44,058 nt of DNA from DATEEG01 sp035525055 (lineage in GTDB: Bacteria; Actinomycetota; Acidimicrobiia; Spongiisociales; ZC4RG35), in the NCBI GenBank assembly GCA_035525055.1, contig DATLEZ010000009.1, positions 1 through 44,058 on the forward strand, in the 5' to 3' direction. Below are positions 37,312-44,058 of the stretch, piece by piece. The notes beneath the pieces are model-generated. The model was not told the origin of the DNA and did not search any database. It saw nothing but the letters and a program-made list of their open reading frames with translations. The position numbers and the translations under genes were made by a program. How positions within the stretch are numbered: position 1 is the first letter of the stretch; every line of letters begins with the position of its first letter.

Positions 37312-38550
37312 ATGAGGGAAGCCTTCGGCATCGCCAGCACGGACTGGAAGGAGGGCATCAACTGGGCGAACGTCCGCGACTATCGCCTCAAGCGCGCCCA
37401 CCAGATGATGGAGCAGCACGGCCTTGGCGCCCTTCTTCTCTTCTACGACGAGAACATGCGATATGTCTCGTCGACCCTGACACCGGGTTGGAACCGGCTC
37501 AAGCCTGGTCTCCGCTATGTAGTCCTTCCGGCAGGCAAGAAGCCCATCGTCTACGAGCAGGGCGACATCGGCTTTCATCTCAAGGAGCACAGTCCCTGGA
37601 TCCCTCAGGAGAACATCCGCCACTCCTATGTCTGGATCAAGGGGGCAGTCGGACCGGCCGCCGACCAGCAGGTCACCAAGTTTGTCAACTCACTTCTCAA
37701 CGATCTCGAAGGCGCCGGCGTCCGTGACCAGCCACTCGGAGTCGACTTCATCGACATCAACCTGATCAAACACTTCGACGAGCGTGGGATCACATGGACC
37801 GACGGTATGTCCGCCATGATGGACGCCAGGGCAATCAAGAGCCCCGATGAGGTCAAGGCCTTCCAGATGGTGGGATCCATCTGCGACAAGATCCACTACG
37901 AGATCACCAACTACATCGAACCGGGCATGACCGAGAATCAAGTTGCGGCCTTCGGGTTCGAGCGTCTGTACTCGATTCCCGGAATGGAAGACGTCGAGGA
38001 TGTGATCGTGTCCTCGGGTCCCAATGCGTGGCCCAACTGGCGCAACTTCTCCGATCGCATCATTCGCCCCGGTGAACTCGTGATCGTTGACCTCGCGGCC
38101 CTCACCTGGAACGGCTTCAAGTCGTGCTGCTATCGCACATACTGCGTCGGCGGCACTCCTTCTGACGATCATCAGAAGACCTACGACGCCGCTCACAAAT
38201 GGCTGTGGGATTCGATTGAAGCGACCAAGCCCGGGGTCACAACCGCCGACGTGGCGTCGAAGTGGCCCTCGGCCCGGGAAGCGTGGGGTTACGAGGAAGA
38301 GGATCAGGCCGCCGCCAACAACTGGGGCCACGGCCTCGGTCTTGCCCAGTACGACCCTCCGGTCATTTCGCGGATCTGGTCCCTCGACCACCCGATCGAG
38401 ATCAGACCGGGCATGACGTTTGCGCTGGAGACCCAGAACGGGAAGCTGCACGATCACGGTGTTCGCCTCGAGGAGATGCTGTATGTCACCGACACCGGCA
38501 TCGAGATGGTGACAACCTACAAATGCCACGAGATCATCTCGACTACCTGA
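37312..38550 (+). CDS. M24-family creatinase/DddP-like hydrolase with altered metal site
   Basis: A 412-residue pita-bread protein with AGGAG six nt before ATG 37312. The N-terminal domain has VRDYRLKRAHQMMEQHGLGALLLF; the C-terminal domain has SSGPNAWPNW, IVDLAALTWNGF, GHGLGLAQYD, ALETQNGK and VRLEEMLYVT. Of the usual ligands, Asp260, His340, Glu373 and Glu387 are present, but the second Asp (normally in sDxxRT) is Cys272 in SCCYRT. It therefore may not be an Xaa-Pro aminopeptidase. Creatinase (metal-free), ectoine hydrolase DoeA and DMSP lyase DddP belong to this family; the N-terminus and SGP segment look DddP-like to me, from memory. Substrate unknown. Middle of the catabolic operon. Confidence 0.83.
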   Translation: MREAFGIASTDWKEGINWANVRDYRLKRAHQMMEQHGLGALLLFYDENMRYVSSTLTPGWNRLKPGLRYVVLPAGKKPIVYEQGDIGFHLKEHSPWIPQENIRHSYVWIKGAVGPAADQQVTKFVNSLLNDLEGAGVRDQPLGVDFIDINLIKHFDERGITWTDGMSAMMDARAIKSPDEVKAFQMVGSICDKIHYEITNYIEPGMTENQVAAFGFERLYSIPGMEDVEDVIVSSGPNAWPNWRNFSDRIIRPGELVIVDLAALTWNGFKSCCYRTYCVGGTPSDDHQKTYDAAHKWLWDSIEATKPGVTTADVASKWPSAREAWGYEEEDQAAANNWGHGLGLAQYDPPVISRIWSLDHPIEIRPGMTFALETQNGKLHDHGVRLEEMLYVTDTGIEMVTTYKCHEIISTT

Positions 38551-38600
38551 ATCTGGGACTTGATCTAACACGTGAATCTGAAGGAAGGGCCCCGCAGCCT

Positions 38601-40361
38601 TTGAGCCATGAGCAGGTTCTCGACCTAGACGACCCTCGTTGTTACAACCCGCGGCTAGCCGGAGCGAAAGCGTCATGGCTCGCCCGGGGACGACACCAGG
38701 GGCTTTCGGTCCTGCCCGGGGTGGTCGTCACCGCGGACGTTTCGATGCCGGCGCTGCAGCACGGCGCCGAGACCCTGGCTCTGAGGGGATCAGGGGGCGC
38801 CCGTTTGGAGGTCGGCCAATTTCACCTGGGCTCCCCGCTCCTTGCTCGAGTCACCCAAGCCTGCGCGGGGTTCGGCCCGGCACTGGCAGTGCGCTCGTCG
38901 AGCGTCCTCGAAGGCGCAGGTGAGTGGTCCGGCGCGTTTGCTTCGTACGTTGACGTCGGACTCCAAGAGATCGAAAAGGCGATCGCCGGATGCTGGGCCT
39001 CGGCTTTCACAGTATCCACCCTTGAACGCTTCGAGGCGGTAGGCCGCCAGCCTGTAACCGCGCCGATGGCGGTCCTGATTCAGCCGCTGATACGGCCGGA
39101 ATACGGCGGGGTGGCTCGTCTTGACCAGAACGGCGACGTCGAAATCATCGGCATCAAAGGATCGCCCGCTCCTCTGGTCCAGGGCTGGGAGAGCGGAGTG
39201 AGAGTGGTAGTCGCGGCGAGTGATGAGATTGCCGCTTCGGACGATGCCATCGCTTACCTCGGGCTTGACCTCATCACGGAAGTGACCCGGCAACTGCGGG
39301 CGGCCCATCGCTTGACCGCCGCCAACCATTGCGAGTGGGGTTTGGCCGAGGGCCGGCTCTCCCTTCTGCAACTCGCTCGCCACACCTTCACGTCTCGCCC
39401 GGCGGGCGGCCCGGACCGTCGACCTCACCGCGCTGCCGGCTCAGGCCCCGGCGACCCCCACTCACTCGATCCGCGCCTGATTGACTTGGCGCGACTGGCC
39501 AGGCGCTACCCGGGTCCGCTCGGCGAGACCCTGGTCCTGGCCTGGGCCGCTGCCGACCCGTCCCTCGTCATCGAGACCTTGGCCTGGTCGGCGACGGAGC
39601 TACCCGCTCACGATGACCCCGACGATCCCGTGGAGGCCCTCCACCTGGCAGCGCGCGAGGCGGCCATTCTCACTGCCGAGACGTGGCAGATGCCCGACCC
39701 GATGGCGGCCGCCCGGGCGGCTTCGATACTCCGCCAGGCCCGCGGCAACCACCCCGAAGCTGCCGTCGATTGCCTGGCAGGGCTCCGAATTCCCGATCCG
39801 GAGCGCGCCGCCCGGGTGTTGCACCTGCTGGCGATCGTGCAGAGAGCGATTGACGAAGGTCGTCCTGGCGGTTCGAGATGGAACTGGCACCAGCCAATCG
39901 ACCGGCTCGGGTCGATCCTGCGAGGCGAGACCCAACAAGATGCCAGCCAATCTCCCGTCCAGAGGATTGGAATCGACCGCTGGGAGCCGTTTCAGGCGGC
40001 GGTGGTGGAATCTGTCGGAACAGGGCACCAGGGCACCCCCGCTTCTCCCGGCATCGGCTGCGGTCGACTCTGTTTCATCGCCGGCCCCGACCAGGTTGAC
40101 GACTTCCGTCCCCGCGACATCGTCGTCACCACCACCCCGATCCCCAACCTTGCACCTCTACTTTGGGTCGCGGCCGGGCTGGTGACCATCAGCGGCAGCC
40201 CTGCGGCCCACCTGTTCGAATCGGCTCGCTCGCTCAACGTGCCGGCCGTCTGTTCACTGGATCTCGCTGGTTCTCTCGGAGTGGACCTCGCCGCCACGAC
40301 GGGGCAGTTCGCGGTCGCGGTCGATGGCAGTCGAGGCGTCGTTTTCACGAGTCAGTGGTGA
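38601..40361 (+). CDS. PEP-synthase/rifampin-phosphotransferase-like enzyme, compact
   Basis: A 586-residue protein. Order: ATP-grasp-like domain 1-262 with LAGAKASWLARG, AVRSSSVLEGAGEWSGAF (Arg98) and CEWGLAEGRLSLLQLARH; a helical middle about 285-430; a swivelling His domain about 475-586 with GSPAAHLFESARSLNVPAV, where His537 aligns with the phosphohistidine of PPDK, PEP synthase and rifampin phosphotransferase. No PEP/pyruvate TIM barrel, so the layout is ATP-middle-His as in rifampin phosphotransferase, but with a middle much shorter than the usual one. It should move a phosphate from ATP through His to an acceptor; the middle domain would select it. Start TTG 38601 (AGGAAGGG upstream, 11 nt) is tentative, since no ATG or GTG is available in frame. 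Confidence 0.8.
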   Translation: MSHEQVLDLDDPRCYNPRLAGAKASWLARGRHQGLSVLPGVVVTADVSMPALQHGAETLALRGSGGARLEVGQFHLGSPLLARVTQACAGFGPALAVRSSSVLEGAGEWSGAFASYVDVGLQEIEKAIAGCWASAFTVSTLERFEAVGRQPVTAPMAVLIQPLIRPEYGGVARLDQNGDVEIIGIKGSPAPLVQGWESGVRVVVAASDEIAASDDAIAYLGLDLITEVTRQLRAAHRLTAANHCEWGLAEGRLSLLQLARHTFTSRPAGGPDRRPHRAAGSGPGDPHSLDPRLIDLARLARRYPGPLGETLVLAWAAADPSLVIETLAWSATELPAHDDPDDPVEALHLAAREAAILTAETWQMPDPMAAARAASILRQARGNHPEAAVDCLAGLRIPDPERAARVLHLLAIVQRAIDEGRPGGSRWNWHQPIDRLGSILRGETQQDASQSPVQRIGIDRWEPFQAAVVESVGTGHQGTPASPGIGCGRLCFIAGPDQVDDFRPRDIVVTTTPIPNLAPLLWVAAGLVTISGSPAAHLFESARSLNVPAVCSLDLAGSLGVDLAATTGQFAVAVDGSRGVVFTSQW

Positions 40362-40385
40362 ACACGCTGAATTGTGAGGGCCAGA

Positions 40386-40403
40386 ATGATTGACGTTCTA
40401 TGA
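40386..40403 (+). other. Five-codon minicistron overlapping the CocE start
   Basis: An ATG at 40386 opens a five-codon frame (M-I-D-V-L) that stops with TGA at 40401-40403, overlapping the CocE ATG as ATGA. GTGAGGG lies about 8 nt before it, whereas the CocE ATG has no ribosome-binding site of its own. Reinitiation from this minicistron could drive CocE translation. It may also be chance. Confidence 0.35.
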
Positions 40404-42127
40404 GGACAGAATGGGACGTCAAGATCGCGATGGATGACGGCCTCGTGCTGAAGGGTGACGTCTATCGACCCGATGACGGGCAACACCCCGTCATCCTCAG
40501 CTATGGGCCCTATGCCAAAGGTCTGGCCTTTCAAGCGGGCTACCCCGATCAATGGCACCGGATGGTGAGCGACCACCCCGACGTCGAGGCAGGGTCGACG
40601 AATCGATTTCAAAACTGGGAGGTCGTCGACCCGGAGAAGTGGGTTCCCGAAGGATATGTCTGCGTTCGGGTGGATTCGCGCGGGGCCGGTCGTTCTCCCG
40701 GCTACATCGATCACTTCTCGCCCCGCGAGACCAGGGACTTCTACGAGTGCATCGAATGGGCGGCCCGACAACCGTGGTCCACCGGGAAGATCGGTCTCAA
40801 CGGGATCTCGTACTACGGGATAAATCAATGGGAGGTTGCCGCTCTGCAGCCACCCCACCTGGCAGCCATGTGCGTGTGGGAGGGCGCCGCCGACTTCTAC
40901 CGGGATATGACCCACCACGGCGGGATCCTCTGCACCTTCTTTCCCAACTGGTACGACAAACAGGTCAAAACCGTCCAGTACGGACTCGGGAGCCGGGGTC
41001 CCTCTGCATCAATCAATGGACTGGCGGTATGCGGCGACGAGGACCTAGCCGACGAAGAGTTGGCCACCAACCGAGCCGACTTCGGAGGTGCCATCGCCTC
41101 CCACCCTCTCGACGACGGTTTCCACCGCGATCGATCGGGATTGATCAGCCAGATTGAAACGCCGCTGCTCAGCGCCGGCAACTGGGGAGGACAGGGGCTG
41201 CATCTGCGGGGGAACATCGAAGGGTTCCTGGGAGCATCCTCGAAACACAAGTGGCTGGAGGTCCACGGGATCGAGCATTGGACCCACTTCTACACCGACT
41301 ACGGGCGGCTCCTCCAGCTCGAGTTCTTCAACCACTTCTTGAAGGGAGAGGACAACGGCTGGGACCGGCGGCCGCCCATCATGCTGAACGTCAGAAGTGT
41401 CGACGGACTTCAGCTGAGAGCAGCCACAGCCTGGCCGCTTCCTGACACTCAATGGACCACGATGCACCTGGATCCGGAACTGGGTCTCATCGACAAGCCT
41501 TCCGACGGCGATTGGACGGCATCCTTCGAGGCAATGGGTGACGGCCTCACCTTCCTGACGGAACCTCGAGAAGCTGAGGTTGAGGTGACCGGCCCGGCCG
41601 CGGCCCAATTGTGGATCTCATCGACGACGGAAGACGCCGACATCTTCGTGGTGCTGCGCCTCTTCGATCCTCAGGGACAGGAGGTCACTTTTCAGGGGGC
41701 CCTGGATGCTCACACTCCTCTGGCCCACGGCTGGCTGCGGGCATCACACCGCGCTCTCGATCAAGGCCGCTCGACCCCGTGGCGGCCCTATCACACGCAC
41801 AACGAGGTACAGCCGCTGACCCCGGGAGAGGTTTATCTCCTCAAGATAGAGGTCTGGCCAACCTCGATCGTCATACCTCCCGGGTACCTCCTCGGATTAA
41901 CCGTGGGCGGGCGCGACTACGAGTTCGCGGGGGCGATCGAAGCGACCGATTCCATATCAACCTTCAAGAACCGGTTTACCGGGGTTGGGCCATTCCTGCA
42001 CGACGACCCCACCGACCGGCCCCCGGCCCTCTTCGGCGGAACCACCACCATCCACAGCACCCCTGATCGTCCCTCCTCCATCCTGCTGCCCGTGATCCCC
42101 GACTCGAAGGCAAGGTCGACAGCTTGA
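40400..42127 (+). CDS. CocE/NonD-family alpha/beta hydrolase (S15-like)
   Basis: A 575-residue hydrolase. The N-terminal alpha/beta domain has VCVRVDSRGAGRSPG and the nucleophile elbow GLNGISYYG with Ser137; HGIEHWTHFY carries the probable catalytic His. The C-terminal jelly-roll domain (about 360-575) has AAAQLWISSTTEDADIFVVLRLFDPQG, the CocE/NonD C-terminal pattern, and PGYLLGLTVGGRDYE. The family includes cocaine esterase, glutaryl-7-ACA acylase and X-Pro dipeptidyl peptidase; all split esters or amides. In this operon it likely opens the starting compound. It has no signal peptide. Its stop overlaps the next start as TTGA (42124-42127). Confidence 0.9.
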   Translation: MRTEWDVKIAMDDGLVLKGDVYRPDDGQHPVILSYGPYAKGLAFQAGYPDQWHRMVSDHPDVEAGSTNRFQNWEVVDPEKWVPEGYVCVRVDSRGAGRSPGYIDHFSPRETRDFYECIEWAARQPWSTGKIGLNGISYYGINQWEVAALQPPHLAAMCVWEGAADFYRDMTHHGGILCTFFPNWYDKQVKTVQYGLGSRGPSASINGLAVCGDEDLADEELATNRADFGGAIASHPLDDGFHRDRSGLISQIETPLLSAGNWGGQGLHLRGNIEGFLGASSKHKWLEVHGIEHWTHFYTDYGRLLQLEFFNHFLKGEDNGWDRRPPIMLNVRSVDGLQLRAATAWPLPDTQWTTMHLDPELGLIDKPSDGDWTASFEAMGDGLTFLTEPREAEVEVTGPAAAQLWISSTTEDADIFVVLRLFDPQGQEVTFQGALDAHTPLAHGWLRASHRALDQGRSTPWRPYHTHNEVQPLTPGEVYLLKIEVWPTSIVIPPGYLLGLTVGGRDYEFAGAIEATDSISTFKNRFTGVGPFLHDDPTDRPPALFGGTTTIHSTPDRPSSILLPVIPDSKARSTA

Positions 42128-43122
42128 TTTACGACATTCACGCCCATTGCGTCCCGACTGAGCTGATCAACCTGCTCAAGGCCGATGGACATCGATTCGG
42201 CATCGATTGTGTCGAGAGCGAAAAAGGAACGGGAGTGGTCTTCGCCGGCAAGGTGAAGGCCGGGCCGCTACGGCCCTACCTGGCCGACCGTGCCCGGCGC
42301 CTGGAATCGTTGGACCAAGCAGGAATAGACGTCCAGGTTCTGGCGAGCTGGATCGACATGACCGGATATGCCCTGGATGGCCGATCGGGCGCCGCCTACA
42401 GCCGGCGTCTCAACGAGATCATCGCCGAGGAGGCAGCGACCTCGCCGGGAAGGTTCCTGGCGATGGGCACGGTGCCGCTCCAGGCACCCGAAGCCGCCGC
42501 CGAAGAGTTGCGCTACCTCGTCAAAGACCTGGGCATGGTGGGAGTCGAGATCTCGACGACGGTGGACGGCACCGACCTCGACAGGGCAGGCCTCGACCCG
42601 TTCTGGGCTGCCGCTTCCGAACTGTCGTGTCCCGTGCTGATCCACCCCTATCAGCCCCTGGCCGGAGTCGAATTGCGGAACCACCTCGACAACATGATCG
42701 GGCGCCCCGCCGAGAGCACGGTGGCAATAGCCAACCTGATGCTCTCGGGAGTCTTCGACCGTCATTCGGGACTGAAGATCATCCTGGTCCACGGCGGTGG
42801 GTTCCTTCCCTTCCAGTTGGGACGTCTCGAGCACGGGTTTCGCAAGATCCCGCATCTCGCCGCCCAACACGCAGTCAGATCGCCTGCAGAGATCGCTCGC
42901 GACCTCTACTTCTACACGGTTCTTCATTCCCCCCAAGCCGTGGCCGCTCTCATCGCATTGGTCGGTGTCGACCGCGTCCTTCTGGGCTCGGACTATCCAT
43001 TCGAGATGGGTGACCTCGATCCCCTGGCGACCCTGCGAGCAACTCCCGGGGTCGGCGATGATCAATTTGCGCTCATCACGGAGCGCAACTTTCTAGGGAT
43101 CCTCGAAGGAGTCAGGCGCTAG
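42124..43122 (+). CDS. Amidohydrolase family 2 (ACMSD-like) protein
   Basis: A 332-residue TIM-barrel metal hydrolase from TTG 42124. Metal motifs: HAH at residues 6-8 (DIHAHCVP), a barrel His in PVLIHPYQP, a second in LVHGGGFLPF and the Asp in LLGSDYPFEMG. This is the ACMSD/gamma-resorcylate decarboxylase branch, so decarboxylation of an unsaturated or aromatic acid is as likely as hydrolysis. The TTG overlaps the CocE stop by four bases, so translation is coupled. Last plus-strand gene of the cluster. Its last 30 bp overlap the 3' end of the MFS gene on the other strand. Confidence 0.9.
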   Translation: MIYDIHAHCVPTELINLLKADGHRFGIDCVESEKGTGVVFAGKVKAGPLRPYLADRARRLESLDQAGIDVQVLASWIDMTGYALDGRSGAAYSRRLNEIIAEEAATSPGRFLAMGTVPLQAPEAAAEELRYLVKDLGMVGVEISTTVDGTDLDRAGLDPFWAAASELSCPVLIHPYQPLAGVELRNHLDNMIGRPAESTVAIANLMLSGVFDRHSGLKIILVHGGGFLPFQLGRLEHGFRKIPHLAAQHAVRSPAEIARDLYFYTVLHSPQAVAALIALVGVDRVLLGSDYPFEMGDLDPLATLRATPGVGDDQFALITERNFLGILEGVRR

Positions 43123-44058
43123 CTCGGTCGCAATAGGCGCCCCGGAACCGTCGGGCCCGGCCACTCCATCGTACCCGGCCGAGGGGTCATCACCGATCAG
43201 TTCGGGGTACAGCTTCGCGATCAGAAACGTTCCAAGAATGGCGAGGACTCCCCCCGACACGACCGAGAACTGCTCGCTCGTAACCGACGCCACCGCTCCG
43301 GCCCGCAGATCACCGAGCCTGGGACCGCTCCGCACCACCGCCACGTGAACGCCGGAGATGCGACCGCGTAGATGGTCGGGGACGGTCAACTGCACGATCG
43401 TTCCACGGAACACCGCCGAGACGACGTCGGCCGAGCCGGCGATTGCCAGCAACGCCAGCGCGATCGGGAGCGAACCGACTAATCCGAACAGGGTCATGGC
43501 CACGCCCCAGACGAGAATCGACCCCACGATCATCGTTCCCTGCCGCTTGACCCCTCCCACCCAACCTGCGGTCGAGGCCGCCACGAGAGCGCCCATCCCG
43601 GGTGCCGCGTACAGCAGGCCGACGGTACTCGCGTCACCGCCAAAGAGCCCGATGCCAAGCGCCGGGAACAGTGCCCGCGGCATGGCAAAAACCATCGCGT
43701 TGAGGTCGATGATGAAGGTCGAGGTGATGCGACGCTGGGCCCTGATGTATCGGAAACCGTCGGCCACCGACCGGAATCCGAGAGCAGCGTTCTGATCCAT
43801 CTTGGGAAGCGACCGGATCCCGACCACCGACAGAGCTGCCAGGAGGAAGATGAAAGCTTCCAGTCCGAAGCTGAAGGAAATGCCGAACGTGGCTATGAGA
43901 ACCCCGGCGATGGCCGGACCGGCGGCGCCTCCAAGAGTTGCCATGGTTTGGTTGAGAGCCAAAGCCGCGGGAAGCAGATCGCGAGAGACCAATGAGGGGG
44001 TGACGGCGATCCGGGTGGAGGTGTCGATCGATGAAAGCCCGGCATTCAGCCCCGAGAG
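43093..44058 (-). CDS. MFS transporter (EntS/MFS_3 type), N-terminal part outside the window
   Basis: The C-terminal 321 residues of a major facilitator; the frame is open to the window edge (44058), so the start lies beyond. The entry begins with SSIDTSTRIAVTPSLVSRDLLPAALALNQT, a segment found in MFS_3/enterobactin-exporter EntS-type proteins between helices 4 and 5. About seven to eight hydrophobic helices follow, such as AGPAIAGVLIATFGISFSFG and ALLAIAGSADVVSAVFRG. The C-terminus is soluble and acidic. Drug or siderophore export is typical; with the catabolic cluster converging on it, a transport role for the same compound is possible but unproven. The stop overlaps the amidohydrolase 3' end by 30 bp. 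Confidence 0.85.
   Translation of the reverse strand, partial: LSGLNAGLSSIDTSTRIAVTPSLVSRDLLPAALALNQTMATLGGAAGPAIAGVLIATFGISFSFGLEAFIFLLAALSVVGIRSLPKMDQNAALGFRSVADGFRYIRAQRRITSTFIIDLNAMVFAMPRALFPALGIGLFGGDASTVGLLYAAPGMGALVAASTAGWVGGVKRQGTMIVGSILVWGVAMTLFGLVGSLPIALALLAIAGSADVVSAVFRGTIVQLTVPDHLRGRISGVHVAVVRSGPRLGDLRAGAVASVTSEQFSVVSGGVLAILGTFLIAKLYPELIGDDPSAGYDGVAGPDGSGAPIATELAPDSFEDP

Noticed and set aside
43093..43122. Assembly error at the overlap of amidohydrolase and MFS 3' ends
   Set aside because: Both frames are clean to their stops, and a 30-bp convergent overlap is within normal range in compact genomes.

Overview
The window looks like chromosomal DNA of a high-GC actinobacterium, probably an uncultured Acidimicrobiia-like lineage. 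The evidence is high GC, many GTG and TTG starts, four-base start/stop overlaps, an LLM-class (F420-type) oxidoreductase, WYL, GntR and MarR regulators, and an MprAB/PepD-like signalling module. The lineage is an inference. I see no CRISPR array, tRNA, rRNA, phage or complete insertion sequence.

Layout. 1-1.4 kb: the end of rlmN and a LysM/M23 cell-wall hydrolase. 1.4-9.7 kb: a DUF885 metallohydrolase, an APH-type phosphotransferase, an LLM oxidoreductase with a flavin monooxygenase opposite a TetR regulator, an acyl-CoA dehydrogenase and a PLP decarboxylase. 9.8-13 kb: response regulator, histidine kinase and HtrA protease. 13-16.5 kb: beta-phosphoglucomutase, GH65 phosphorylase and a MaoC-like remnant. 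16.6-20.2 kb: a four-gene overlapping operon of thiolase, class III CoA-transferase, a catalytically dead half-SDR and an intact SDR. 20.4-23 kb: a membrane protein, a lytic transglycosylase with a structured leader, a VOC protein and OsmC. 23.1-25.7 kb: one 868-residue protein joining a receiver, a degenerate GGDEF domain, a membrane family-2 glycosyltransferase and a transposase-type HTH. 25.8-31 kb: MarR/YceI, a second two-component system, a secreted helical protein and a membrane-anchored YceI. 31.2-34 kb: WYL regulator, HxlR plus NmrA/QorB pair, and small genes. 34-43 kb: a GntR(FCD) regulator beside a six-gene catabolic cluster (2-hydroxyacid dehydrogenase, DRE-TIM lyase/synthase, M24 creatinase/DddP-like protein, rifampin-phosphotransferase-like enzyme, CocE hydrolase, amidohydrolase). 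The end of an MFS transporter closes the window.

Four things stand out. (1) The receiver/GGDEF/glycosyltransferase/HTH fusion. (2) Inverted repeats built from 7-bp units, which fill all three of the long convergent gene junctions (4.2, 9.7 and 16.6 kb), with a related copy at 29.3 kb. (3) The 34-43 kb cluster, where a TATA-N3-TGCA element occurs at three likely promoters and links the GntR gene to its neighbours. (4) The half-SDR pseudoenzyme coupled to an active SDR, reminiscent of BbsCD.

All functional calls come from reading motifs by eye. No database search was possible.
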